DNA from: an uncultured bacterium
GTDB taxonomy: Bacteria; Bacillota; Clostridia; Oscillospirales; Oscillospiraceae
Length of the DNA: 8,750 nt
Reading direction: 5' to 3'
Assembly (NCBI GenBank): GCA_905214155.1
Contig: CAJMLC010000078.1
Coordinates: forward strand, 1-8,750
Below are positions 1 to 5,873 of the stretch, one piece after another. The position numbers and the translations under genes were made by a program. Position 1 is the stretch's first letter; every line of letters begins with the position of its first letter. The notes beneath the pieces are model-generated. The model made no database searches and was not told the origin of the DNA. It saw only the letters and a program-made list of their open reading frames with translations.

Positions 1-533
1 CCCGCGTTGCGGCCCATGACCTCGACGACGGAGCAGCGCTCATGCGACTGCATCGTGTCACGCAGACGGTCGATGGCCTCGACCGCGGTGTTCGCCGCCG
101 TGTCATAGCCGATGGTATAGTCGGTGCAGCTGATGTCATTGTCGATCGTCGCGGGGACGCCGACAACGGAAATGCCGTGCTTCGACAGCTCCAGCAGGCC
201 GCGGAACGTGCCATCGCCGCCCATGGCAACGATGCCGTCCAGGCCGAGGAGCTTACAGGTCGCGGCGGCCTTTTTCTGGCCCTCTTCGGTCGGGAATTCC
301 TCGCTGCGCGCCGTATAGAGGATCGTTCCGCCGCGGTTGATGATGTGCGAGACGCTGTCGGCGTCCAGCTTGACAAAATCTCCGTTGATCAGACCGTTGT
401 AGCCGCGGCGGATGCCGATGCAGTCGATCCCGAGCAGATCCGCTGTACGTACCACTGCGCGCACCGCTGCGTTCATGCCGGGCGAGTCACCGCCGGAGGT
501 CAGTACGCCGATCCGTTTTACGGCATAACCCAT
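1..533 (-). CDS. pfkA: 6-phosphofructokinase, N-terminal part (cut by window edge)
   Basis: This enzyme phosphorylates fructose 6-phosphate to fructose 1,6-bisphosphate, the committed step of glycolysis, in the cytoplasm. The 177 complete codons visible cover roughly the first half of a normal protein of about 320 residues; the rest lies beyond position 1. The N-terminal glycine-rich nucleotide loop GGDSPGMN is at residues 14-21, GGDG at 105-108, the catalytic TIDND segment at 129-133 (D131 aligns with the E. coli catalytic aspartate 127), and VVEVMGR at 169-175. R76 and R166 align with E. coli R72 and R162. Glycine at 108, where PPi-dependent enzymes carry Asp, indicates an ATP-dependent type. 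One oddity is alanine at 128 (PATIDND), where E. coli has glycine and PPi enzymes have lysine. The ATG at 531-533 is supported by GAGGTG at 539-544 with a 5-nt spacer. The gene is divergent from the recombinase gene and has its own promoter. The family assignment is very secure. Confidence 0.96.
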   Translation of the reverse strand, partial: MGYAVKRIGVLTSGGDSPGMNAAVRAVVRTADLLGIDCIGIRRGYNGLINGDFVKLDADSVSHIINRGGTILYTARSEEFPTEEGQKKAAATCKLLGLDGIVAMGGDGTFRGLLELSKHGISVVGVPATIDNDISCTDYTIGYDTAANTAVEAIDRLRDTMQSHERCSVVEVMGRNA

Positions 534-566
534 AAAAGCACCTCATTTCAATTCAAAATTTTTTTC

Positions 567-595
567 ATTATAGCATGGGTAAGCCGAAATGTAAA
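567..595 (-). promoter_or_regulatory. Sigma-A promoter of pfkA
   Basis: On the minus strand, TTTACA (590-595) is followed after exactly 17 nt by TATAAT (567-572), preceded by TG at the extended -10 position (TGCTATAAT). The predicted start lies around 560, giving a leader of about 25 nt before the ATG at 533. The ribosome binding site sits in that leader. This is a strong unregulated-looking promoter, as expected for a glycolytic gene. Confidence 0.85.
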
Positions 596-701
596 GTTGT
601 TTTTTGCCCGTTCTTTAATAAACGCAGAAAATTCAAGGATGAATACAGGAAAAACATCAAAATCAAGCAAAACAACAGAAATCCGGACACAGCACGTCCT
701 A

Positions 702-730
702 TTGCAAAACCTTTGTCAAAATAGTATAAT
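702..730 (+). promoter_or_regulatory. Sigma-A promoter of the tyrosine recombinase gene
   Basis: TTGCAA (702-707) is followed after 17 nt by a perfect TATAAT (725-730). Predicted initiation near 737 would give a long leader of about 185 nt before the ATG at 923. That leader contains the palindrome at 791-820, so post-initiation or operator-type control is possible. Confidence 0.75.
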
Positions 731-790
731 TGGTTTAACAATAGAACGTCTGCCGCTTTGCACGACCGATCTGCTGAACTCCCCGCCTCA

Positions 791-820
791 AACGCAACAA
801 AATTTTTATTTTGTTGCGTT
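791..820. repeat. Perfect 13-4-13 palindrome in recombinase leader
   Basis: Two 13-bp arms (first arm AACGCAACAAAAT) are exact inverted copies around a TTTT centre. As RNA it would form a stable hairpin, but no U-tract follows, so it is not an intrinsic terminator. As DNA it can also be read as two 11-bp arms around an 8-bp centre, the geometry used by tyrosine recombinases. It lies 102 bp upstream of a tyrosine recombinase start codon. It could be an operator, an mRNA structure or a recombinase binding site; the sequence cannot decide. Confidence 0.8.
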
Positions 821-922
821 AACTGGATCGCACCATATTCAGACACAGATGTCATACACGGCTGTTCTGCTGCTTTACCTATGCCCTTGTCTCGAACGGG
901 CTTTACTGATTTGAGGTCATTT

Positions 923-1906
923 ATGGAACGTTACAACGACGCGCCGCAGATCCTGCGCGACTTTTTATCCTATCACGAGACGATCAAGGGCCAATCCCGC
1001 CGCACCGTCTCCGAATACTATCTCGACCTGCGCATGTTTCTGCGCTTTCTGAAGCTTATGCGCTGCGAGATGCCGTACAACACACCGCTCGAGGATATTC
1101 CGATCACGGACATTGACGCAGCCTTTCTGGCCTCGGTCAGGACGTCGGAGATCTTTGATTTCCTGTCCTACCTGTCGAACGACCGCGAAAATCCGGAATC
1201 CCCTGACGCGCCCGGCATCAACACAGCCTCGCGCGCGCGCAAGCTCTCGGCCATCAAATCCTTTTACAAATACCTGACGGTCAGCACCAAGCAGATCACG
1301 GAAAATCCTGTCAAGGACATAGAATTTCCTAAAATCAGGAAAAGCTTGCCCAAATACCTAACGCTTGAGGAATCGACGGCGCTGCTCCGCGCGGTCGACG
1401 GACCGAATCAGACGCGCGATTTCGCGATCCTGATGCTCTTCCTGAACTGCGGCATCCGCCGCTCCGAGCTGGTAGGCCTGAACCTGACGGACGTCTATGA
1501 CGACCGCATCCGCGTCGTCGGCAAGGGCAATAAGGAGCGCATCGTCTACATGGGCACGGCCTGCCGCGAAGCCATCGACCGCTATATGGTGGAGCGCCGA
1601 CAGATCGTCCTCAGCGACAACCGCGCGCTCTTCGGCTCGCGCGACAAGAACCGCATCAGCGTCAGCGCAGTCCATCGGCTCGTCAAAAAACACCTGCTCG
1701 AGGCCGGGCTGGACGCAACGCAGTTTTCCGCGCACAAGCTCCGCCACACGGCTGCGACGCTGATGCTTGCCAACGGCGTCGACCTGAAAACGCTGCAGGA
1801 GGTGCTCGGACACGAAAACCTGAACACCACGCAGATCTACACGCACATCGAAAATACGGACAAGAAGATCGCCGCAGAGGCCAATCCCCTCTCCAAGTTC
1901 AAATAA
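923..1906 (+). CDS. XerC/XerD-family tyrosine recombinase
   Basis: A 327-residue site-specific recombinase that would cut and rejoin DNA through a 3'-phosphotyrosine intermediate. The N-terminal core-binding, SAM-like helical domain spans about residues 5-125; the catalytic domain spans about 145-320. All catalytic residues are present: R179 (GIRRSEL), K201 (GKGNKER hairpin), H271 and R274 (HKLRH), H297 (GHENL) and nucleophile Y306 (IYTH). Motif spacing matches E. coli XerD (R148, K172, H244, R247, H270, Y279). The ATG at 923 is chosen because GAGGT at 913-917 precedes it by 5 nt; the in-frame ATG at 758 has no ribosome binding site and would add unrelated sequence. It stands alone between pfkA and the converging liv operon, with its own promoter and terminator and with base composition like its neighbours. 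It could be the housekeeping XerC or XerD for dimer resolution, or a paralogue with its own target. No integration-site or phage genes are nearby. Confidence 0.93.
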   Translation: MERYNDAPQILRDFLSYHETIKGQSRRTVSEYYLDLRMFLRFLKLMRCEMPYNTPLEDIPITDIDAAFLASVRTSEIFDFLSYLSNDRENPESPDAPGINTASRARKLSAIKSFYKYLTVSTKQITENPVKDIEFPKIRKSLPKYLTLEESTALLRAVDGPNQTRDFAILMLFLNCGIRRSELVGLNLTDVYDDRIRVVGKGNKERIVYMGTACREAIDRYMVERRQIVLSDNRALFGSRDKNRISVSAVHRLVKKHLLEAGLDATQFSAHKLRHTAATLMLANGVDLKTLQEVLGHENLNTTQIYTHIENTDKKIAAEANPLSKFK

Positions 1907-1942
1907 AAACACGGACTTTTCAAATGAAAAGTCCGTGTTTTT
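1905..1942. terminator. Bidirectional intrinsic terminator
   Basis: An 18-bp perfect inverted repeat (1905-1922 and 1925-1942) around a 2-nt centre has a core ACACGGACTTTTC flanked by five T residues on each strand's 3' side. It begins within the recombinase stop codon and ends 6 bp before the livF stop codon at 1949-1951, so it can end both convergent transcripts. Confidence 0.93.
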
Positions 1943-1948
1943 GTGATT

Positions 1949-2653
1949 TTAACCGCCGAGATAGGCTTTTTTGATCGCGTCGCTCTCCAGCAGCTCGTGG
2001 CCGCTGCCGCTGAGCGTGATCTTGCCGGTCTCGAGGACGTAGGCCCGGTCGGCCACCTCGAGCGCCATCTGCGCATTCTGCTCGACGAGCAGGATGGTTG
2101 CGCCGGCCTTATGCAGCTCGCGGATGATGTCGAAAATCTGCTCGACCAGCAGCGGGGCCAGGCCCATCGACGGCTCATCCAGCATCAGCAGCTTCGGCTC
2201 GCTCATCATCGCGCGGCCCATCGCCAGCATCTGCTGTTCGCCGCCGGAGAGCGTGCCGCCGATCTGCTTGCGGCGCTCCTTCAGCCGTGGGAACAGATCG
2301 TAGACATGGGCCATATTGCCCTCGATCGTGCTGTTCGGGCGGGTATACGCGCCCATTTCAAGGTTTTCCTCAACGGTCATGTGCTGGAAAATGCGGCGTC
2401 CTTCCGGACACTGGGCGAGGCCCATCTGCACGACCTTGTTCGGCGAAATGCCGCCGAGCGGCTTGTCCATGAAGGTGATCGAGCCGCTCTTCGGATGCAG
2501 AAGGCCCGAGATGGTGTTCAGAACGGTGCTCTTGCCCGCGCCGTTCGCGCCGATCAGTGTGACGATCTCGCCCTCGTAGACCTCGAGCGAAACGCCCTTG
2601 ACCGCGTGGATCGCGCCATAGTAGACATGAATATCATTCACGGAAAGCAGCAT
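1949..2653 (-). CDS. livF: Branched-chain amino-acid ABC transporter, ATPase LivF
   Basis: A 234-residue cytoplasmic ATPase, one of the two nucleotide-binding subunits that power the importer. Walker A GANGAGKST is at 35-43, the signature LSGGEQQ at 135-141, Walker B LLMLDEP at 155-161 (catalytic E160), and CPEGR at 82-86, typical of LivF. The switch histidine of most ABC ATPases is glutamine here (VEQN, Q192), which is normal for LivF and separates it from LivG. The ATG at 2651-2653 is chosen over an ATG 39 nt upstream: GGAGGG at 2662-2667 gives an 8-nt spacer, and the upstream extension is an arginine-rich read through the end of livG. The length matches the family (about 233-237). It is the last gene of the operon, 4 nt after the livG stop, and is followed by the bidirectional terminator. 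The substrate of the system is not fixed by this subunit. Confidence 0.95.
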   Translation of the reverse strand: MLLSVNDIHVYYGAIHAVKGVSLEVYEGEIVTLIGANGAGKSTVLNTISGLLHPKSGSITFMDKPLGGISPNKVVQMGLAQCPEGRRIFQHMTVEENLEMGAYTRPNSTIEGNMAHVYDLFPRLKERRKQIGGTLSGGEQQMLAMGRAMMSEPKLLMLDEPSMGLAPLLVEQIFDIIRELHKAGATILLVEQNAQMALEVADRAYVLETGKITLSGSGHELLESDAIKKAYLGG

Positions 2654-2657
2654 CTTC

Positions 2658-3500
2658 TCAGCCCTCCTTCTTCTTGCCGAGGTACGCCTCAATGACGGCA
2701 GGATTGTCCTGGATGTCCGCCGGGGTGCCCTTTGCGATGATTTTACCGAAGTTCAGCACGCAGATGCCCTCGCAGATGCCCATGACGAGGTTCATGTCGT
2801 GCTCGATCAGCATGATGGCGATCTGGAATGTATCGCGGATCTTCACGATGTTCTCCATCAGCTCCGTCGTCTCCGACGGGTTCATGCCGGCTGCCGGCTC
2901 GTCGAGCAGGAGCAGGCTGGGGTTCGTGGCCAGCGCGCGGACGATCTCAAGCCGCCGCTGCGCGCCGTACGGCAGCGAACCAGCAAGATGATTGGCGACA
3001 GACTCCATGTTGAAAATGCTGAGCAGCTCCATCGCACGTTCTTTGGCAATGCGCTCACGCCGCCAGTAATCCGGCAGGCGGAGGATCGCGGTGGCCGCGG
3101 AGTATTTCATCTCCTCGTTCAGCGCGACCATGACGTTGTCGAGCACCGTCAGGTTCTTGAACAGACGGATGTTCTGGAAGGTACGGCCGATGCCCATGTG
3201 GTTGACCTCGATCGTGCTCTTCCCTGCCGTGGACACGCCGTCGAGCAGGATGCTGCCGCGCGTCGGCTTATAGACGTTCGTCAGCAGGTTGAAGATCGTG
3301 GTCTTGCCGGCGCCGTTCGGGCCGATCAGGCCGGTGATCTCGGTCGCGCCGATGGCGAGGTTGAAATCGCTGACGGCGGTCAGACCGCCGAAATCAATGC
3401 CGAGGTGCCGCGTCTCGAGGATCGGGCGGCGGCCCACATCACGTTCGGTCAACAGGTTGGTATAGGGCTGCGGAACCAGCTTCGGCTGTGTGTTATTCAT
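2658..3500 (-). CDS. livG: Branched-chain amino-acid ABC transporter, ATPase LivG
   Basis: A 280-residue cytoplasmic ATPase that pairs with LivF under the LivH/LivM channel. Walker A GPNGAGKTT is at 60-68, Q-loop Q109 (GRTFQNIRLF), the degenerate LivG-type signature LPYGAQRR at 176-183, Walker B LLLLDEP at 196-202 (E201), and the H-loop histidine H234 (IEHDM). The helical insert between the Q-loop and the signature (about 130-155) is typical of LivG. It is about 25 residues longer at the N terminus than the usual 255; the extension is hydrophilic. The ATG at 3498-3500 is supported by GGAGG at 3510-3514 with a 9-nt spacer, and no better downstream start is seen. Its start overlaps the livM stop by 8 nt, which suggests translational coupling. 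Its own end carries the livF ribosome binding site. Confidence 0.95.
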   Translation of the reverse strand: MNNTQPKLVPQPYTNLLTERDVGRRPILETRHLGIDFGGLTAVSDFNLAIGATEITGLIGPNGAGKTTIFNLLTNVYKPTRGSILLDGVSTAGKSTIEVNHMGIGRTFQNIRLFKNLTVLDNVMVALNEEMKYSAATAILRLPDYWRRERIAKERAMELLSIFNMESVANHLAGSLPYGAQRRLEIVRALATNPSLLLLDEPAAGMNPSETTELMENIVKIRDTFQIAIMLIEHDMNLVMGICEGICVLNFGKIIAKGTPADIQDNPAVIEAYLGKKKEG

Positions 3501-4590
3501 GCTCAGCGGCCTCCTTTTTCCCCTTTTTCGACAGATTCGGACGGAAAATGCGGTTGAGAAGTCCCTCCAGCGAACGGGACAGCGAGAAGTCGTAGCTGCC
3601 GAGCAGTCCCTTCGGCCGGAAGATCATCATCACGACCAGCGCCAGCGAGTAGACGACCATGCGGTAGTCGGAGAACGAACGGAGCAGCTCCGGCAGGATG
3701 GTCAGCACCGACGCGGAGATGACCGAGCCGAGCATCGAACCCATGCCGCCGAGCACGACCATGACGAGGATCTCGATGGACTTCATGAACTTGAACGTCG
3801 AGGGATAGAGCGAGCCGAGATAGCCTGCGTAGAGGCAGCCCGCGATACCGGCCAGCATGGCCGACAGCACGAAGGCGAACGTCTTATAATAGGTCGTCCG
3901 GATGCCGACGCTCTCAGATGCGATCTCGTCTTCCCGGATGGAGAGGATCGCGCGGCCATGGCGGGATTTCATGATCGTGTGGATGATGAAGCACGACACG
4001 ACGACGCAGATGAAAACGAGCGTGAACGAGGAGTACTTCGGGATGCGCTTGAGGCCGGCTGCGCCGTAGGTGAAGTCAAAGCCGAGGATGCTGTCGATGT
4101 TCGTCAGCACGACACGGATGATCTCGCCGAAGCCCAGCGTGATGATGGCCAGATAGTCGCCGCGCAGACGCAGCGCCGGGATACCGATGATGAGGCCGAA
4201 GATTCCGGCGACGACTGCGCTGATGAGCAGCGCGATCAGGATGTACGGAATGGTCGCGGCCGTGTTCCCTTCCTTCAGCAGCGCCGCCATCGGCACCGCC
4301 TTCATGAAGATGCCGCCCGCATAAGCACCAACAGCCATGAAGCCCGCGTGGCCCAGCGGAAGCTGGCCGAGGTAACCGGTCGCAATGTTCAGCGAGACGG
4401 CCAGAATGATGTTGATGCCGACCATGATCAGAATGCCGGACCAGTAGTTCGAGATGACACCGGCAGAGATCAGCGACGTGAACAGGAACCACGTTGCCAC
4501 GATCAGCACCAGATTGATGACGTAGCGCAGCGGCATCGGGATACGGATCCGGGATGCGCCCTTCGGGGCGGAGGCGTTGTTCTTTTTCAT
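3493..4590 (-). CDS. livM: Branched-chain amino-acid ABC transporter, permease LivM
   Basis: A 365-residue polytopic membrane protein forming half of the import channel. Hydrophobic segments begin near residues 22, 50, 85, 117, 190, 235, 272 and 310, consistent with eight or nine helices. Family hallmarks are GQLPLGHAGF at 74-83, the IPALRLRGDYLAI segment from 137 followed by TLGFGEIIR to 159, and the cytoplasmic coupling loop SIREDEIASESVGI at 217-230, which docks on the ATPases. A basic N-terminal tail of about 20 residues and a lysine-rich C-terminal tail after 345 extend the core. The start is supported by GAGAGG at 4596-4601 (5-nt spacer) and GGAGGGG at 4601-4607. It lies 17 nt after livH and overlaps livG by 8 nt, so the two permeases and the ATPase are made in step. 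Confidence 0.95.
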   Translation of the reverse strand: MKKNNASAPKGASRIRIPMPLRYVINLVLIVATWFLFTSLISAGVISNYWSGILIMVGINIILAVSLNIATGYLGQLPLGHAGFMAVGAYAGGIFMKAVPMAALLKEGNTAATIPYILIALLISAVVAGIFGLIIGIPALRLRGDYLAIITLGFGEIIRVVLTNIDSILGFDFTYGAAGLKRIPKYSSFTLVFICVVVSCFIIHTIMKSRHGRAILSIREDEIASESVGIRTTYYKTFAFVLSAMLAGIAGCLYAGYLGSLYPSTFKFMKSIEILVMVVLGGMGSMLGSVISASVLTILPELLRSFSDYRMVVYSLALVVMMIFRPKGLLGSYDFSLSRSLEGLLNRIFRPNLSKKGKKEAAEHE

Positions 4591-4607
4591 AGTATCCTCT
4601 CCCCTCC

Positions 4608-5483
4608 TTACACTTTTTCAACCTGTGGACGACCAAGAATGCCGGTCGGCTTGACCAGAAGCACCACGATCAGGATCGCGAAGACGACGCCGTCCTTCCA
4701 GACGGAGAGGTTCACCGCAGAGACCAGCGCCTCGAGCAGACCAATCGCAAAGCCGCCGATCATCGCGCCGGGAATCGAGCCGATGCCGCCAAGCACCGCC
4801 GCGACGAAGGCCTTCAGGCCCAGCATCGAGCCCATCGTCGGCGACGCCTGCTGGTACGCGCAGAGATACAGAACCGAACCGATACCGGCCAGCGCGGAGC
4901 CGATGGCGAATGTGAACGAAATGGTCTTATTCAGGCTGATGCCCATCAGCTGGGCTGCGCCCATGTCCTCGGACACCGCGCGCATCGCTTTGCCGAGCTT
5001 CGTCTTCTGGACGGTCAGCGTCAACGCGACCATCGCCACGATCGTTACCGCGATCGTCAGCAGCGCGGCCTTGCTGATCTTCAGGCTGCCGAGCACGACC
5101 TGACCGGTCACGATCGGGTCCATGCTCTTCGTGTCTGCGCCGAAGAGCAGCTGCGCGCCGTTCTCCAGCAGGAACGAAATGCCGATGGCCGTGATGAGCA
5201 GGCTCAGACGCGGGGCCTTGCGGAGCGGCGTGTAGGCGACCTTTTCGATCACGACGCCGAGAATGGTGCTCGCGGCAATGGCGATCACGATCGAAGTGAT
5301 CGGATGCATGTGGAAGGTCGTCATCGCATAGTACGCGGCGTAGGCGCCGACCATGATGATGTCGCCGTGCGCGAAGTTCAGAAGCAGGATAATGCCGTAA
5401 ACCATGCTGTAGCCAAGCGCGACCAGCGCGTAGATCGAGCCGGTCTGCAGGCCGTTCAAAAACTGGGAAAACAGCAATGCCAT
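4608..5483 (-). CDS. livH: Branched-chain amino-acid ABC transporter, permease LivH
   Basis: A 291-residue membrane protein forming the second half of the channel with LivM. It has the LivH opening FLNGLQTGSIYALVALGYSM (8-27), NFAHGD at 36-41, and a coupling loop with AVSEDMGAAQLMGI at 169-182 followed by NKTISFTFAIGSALAG (185-200). The C-terminal VLLVKPTGILG (274-284) is also typical. Seven or eight hydrophobic segments are visible. The ATG at 5481-5483 is chosen over an ATG 51 nt upstream because GAGAGGG at 5490-5496 gives a 6-nt spacer and the protein then begins where LivH proteins normally do; the upstream extension is charged and unrelated. It is the first of four packed genes (livH-livM-livG-livF) and lies 390 bp after the binding-protein gene. 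The spacer contains two hairpins that may set its expression relative to that gene. Confidence 0.95.
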   Translation of the reverse strand: MALLFSQFLNGLQTGSIYALVALGYSMVYGIILLLNFAHGDIIMVGAYAAYYAMTTFHMHPITSIVIAIAASTILGVVIEKVAYTPLRKAPRLSLLITAIGISFLLENGAQLLFGADTKSMDPIVTGQVVLGSLKISKAALLTIAVTIVAMVALTLTVQKTKLGKAMRAVSEDMGAAQLMGISLNKTISFTFAIGSALAGIGSVLYLCAYQQASPTMGSMLGLKAFVAAVLGGIGSIPGAMIGGFAIGLLEALVSAVNLSVWKDGVVFAILIVVLLVKPTGILGRPQVEKV

Positions 5484-5527
5484 AAGATTCCCTCTCTTTC
5501 CTCTTTTTGCGGAGTTGGTGTTTGCTG

Positions 5528-5583
5528 CGGACACCCGATGGATGCTGCCGTCTTACCCGCCGGAGGCATCCATCCGATGTCCG
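5528..5583 (-). ncRNA. Large hairpin in livH leader
   Basis: Arms 5528-5545 and 5566-5583 pair over 18 positions around a 20-nt loop. Read as minus-strand RNA there are 16 Watson-Crick pairs, one G-U wobble and one G-G mismatch; read as plus-strand RNA the wobble becomes an A-C mismatch. This favours folding of the liv transcript. No U-tract follows, so it is not an ordinary terminator. It ends 45 nt before the livH start codon. Confidence 0.6.
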
Positions 5584-5586
5584 CCG

Positions 5587-5616
5587 GGTCCGACGCGGGT
5601 CTCCCCGCGCCGGACC
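5587..5616 (-). ncRNA. 13-bp hairpin with GAGA tetraloop before livH
   Basis: Arms 5587-5599 and 5604-5616 pair over 13 positions on the minus-strand RNA with a single G-U wobble, closed by a GAGA (GNRA-type) loop at 5600-5603. On the plus strand the wobble would be an A-C mismatch. It lies 3 nt before the larger hairpin at 5528-5583. Together they look like an mRNA-structure element for stability, processing or control between the binding-protein and permease genes. Confidence 0.65.
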
Positions 5617-5873
5617 GTTTGGACATTTCAATTTGTGATGTCAGATTTTGCTTTTTGATCTGATCGTCAGAGCGAAGCAATCTCAGTGAAACTGATCGCC
5701 TCAAAGGCAATACCGCAGAATTTGGCAAGTGCATTCAGCGAGAGATTTGGGATCAAGTCGAGATTTGGGAAACACAGGAATACTTTGTGTATTTCAAGTT
5801 TTCCAAACCGAAGAATTGGAACAAAAGATCCGCTGAAGGCCGCAGACACAATTTTGCGGTCCTGCCTACAAAA
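5617..5873. other. AT-richer spacer between binding-protein gene and livH
   Basis: These 257 bases contain no supported gene. They are clearly AT-richer than the flanking coding DNA. An 11-bp direct repeat, GAGATTTGGGA, occurs at 5742-5752 and 5760-5770. TTTGGGAAA (5764-5772) and TTTTCCAAA (5799-5807) form an imperfect inverted repeat. Frames of about 60 codons are open on both strands, but neither has a ribosome binding site. No convincing terminator follows the binding-protein stop codon, and I see no good promoter for livH. Confidence 0.55.
5742..5770. repeat. 11-bp direct repeat pair
   Basis: GAGATTTGGGA occurs at 5742-5752 and again at 5760-5770, an 18-bp period (roughly two helical turns). 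A related AATTTGGCA lies just upstream at 5719-5727. The function is unknown; it could be a protein binding site or a relic of a small duplication. Confidence 0.6.

Larger units (their letters stand above)
534..922. other. Divergent pfkA / recombinase intergenic region
   Basis: These 389 bases hold two divergent promoters (567-595 minus, 702-730 plus) and a perfect palindrome (791-820). The segment is visibly AT-richer than the genes on either side. An open frame continues upstream of the recombinase start to an ATG at 758, but that ATG has no ribosome binding site. A 95-codon minus-strand frame (568-855) overlaps the pfkA promoter and also lacks support. I see no gene here. Confidence 0.7.

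Noticed and set aside
568..855. 95-codon minus-strand frame with a hydrophobic stretch upstream of pfkA
   Set aside because: It runs over the pfkA promoter and the palindrome, has no ribosome binding site, and its end falls inside the promoter -10 element.
758..922. In-frame upstream extension of the tyrosine recombinase
   Set aside because: No ribosome binding site precedes the ATG at 758, the extension runs through the palindrome, and the ATG at 923 has a well-spaced GAGGT and matches the family N terminus.
3490..5103. 537-codon open frame on the plus strand across livM and livH
   Set aside because: It is antisense to two clearly coding permease genes, has a low-complexity Asp/Arg/His-rich product typical of a GC-rich shadow frame, and lacks a ribosome binding site.
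5484..5700. T-box leader controlling the BCAA transporter genes
   Set aside because: The spacer has strong hairpins, but I could not find the conserved T-box TGGNACCGCG sequence or a following terminator.
5800..5873. Terminator directly after the binding-protein gene
   Set aside because: The only stem (CCGCA/TGCGG around a 10-nt loop) is short and is followed by a poor T-stretch, so it is not convincing.
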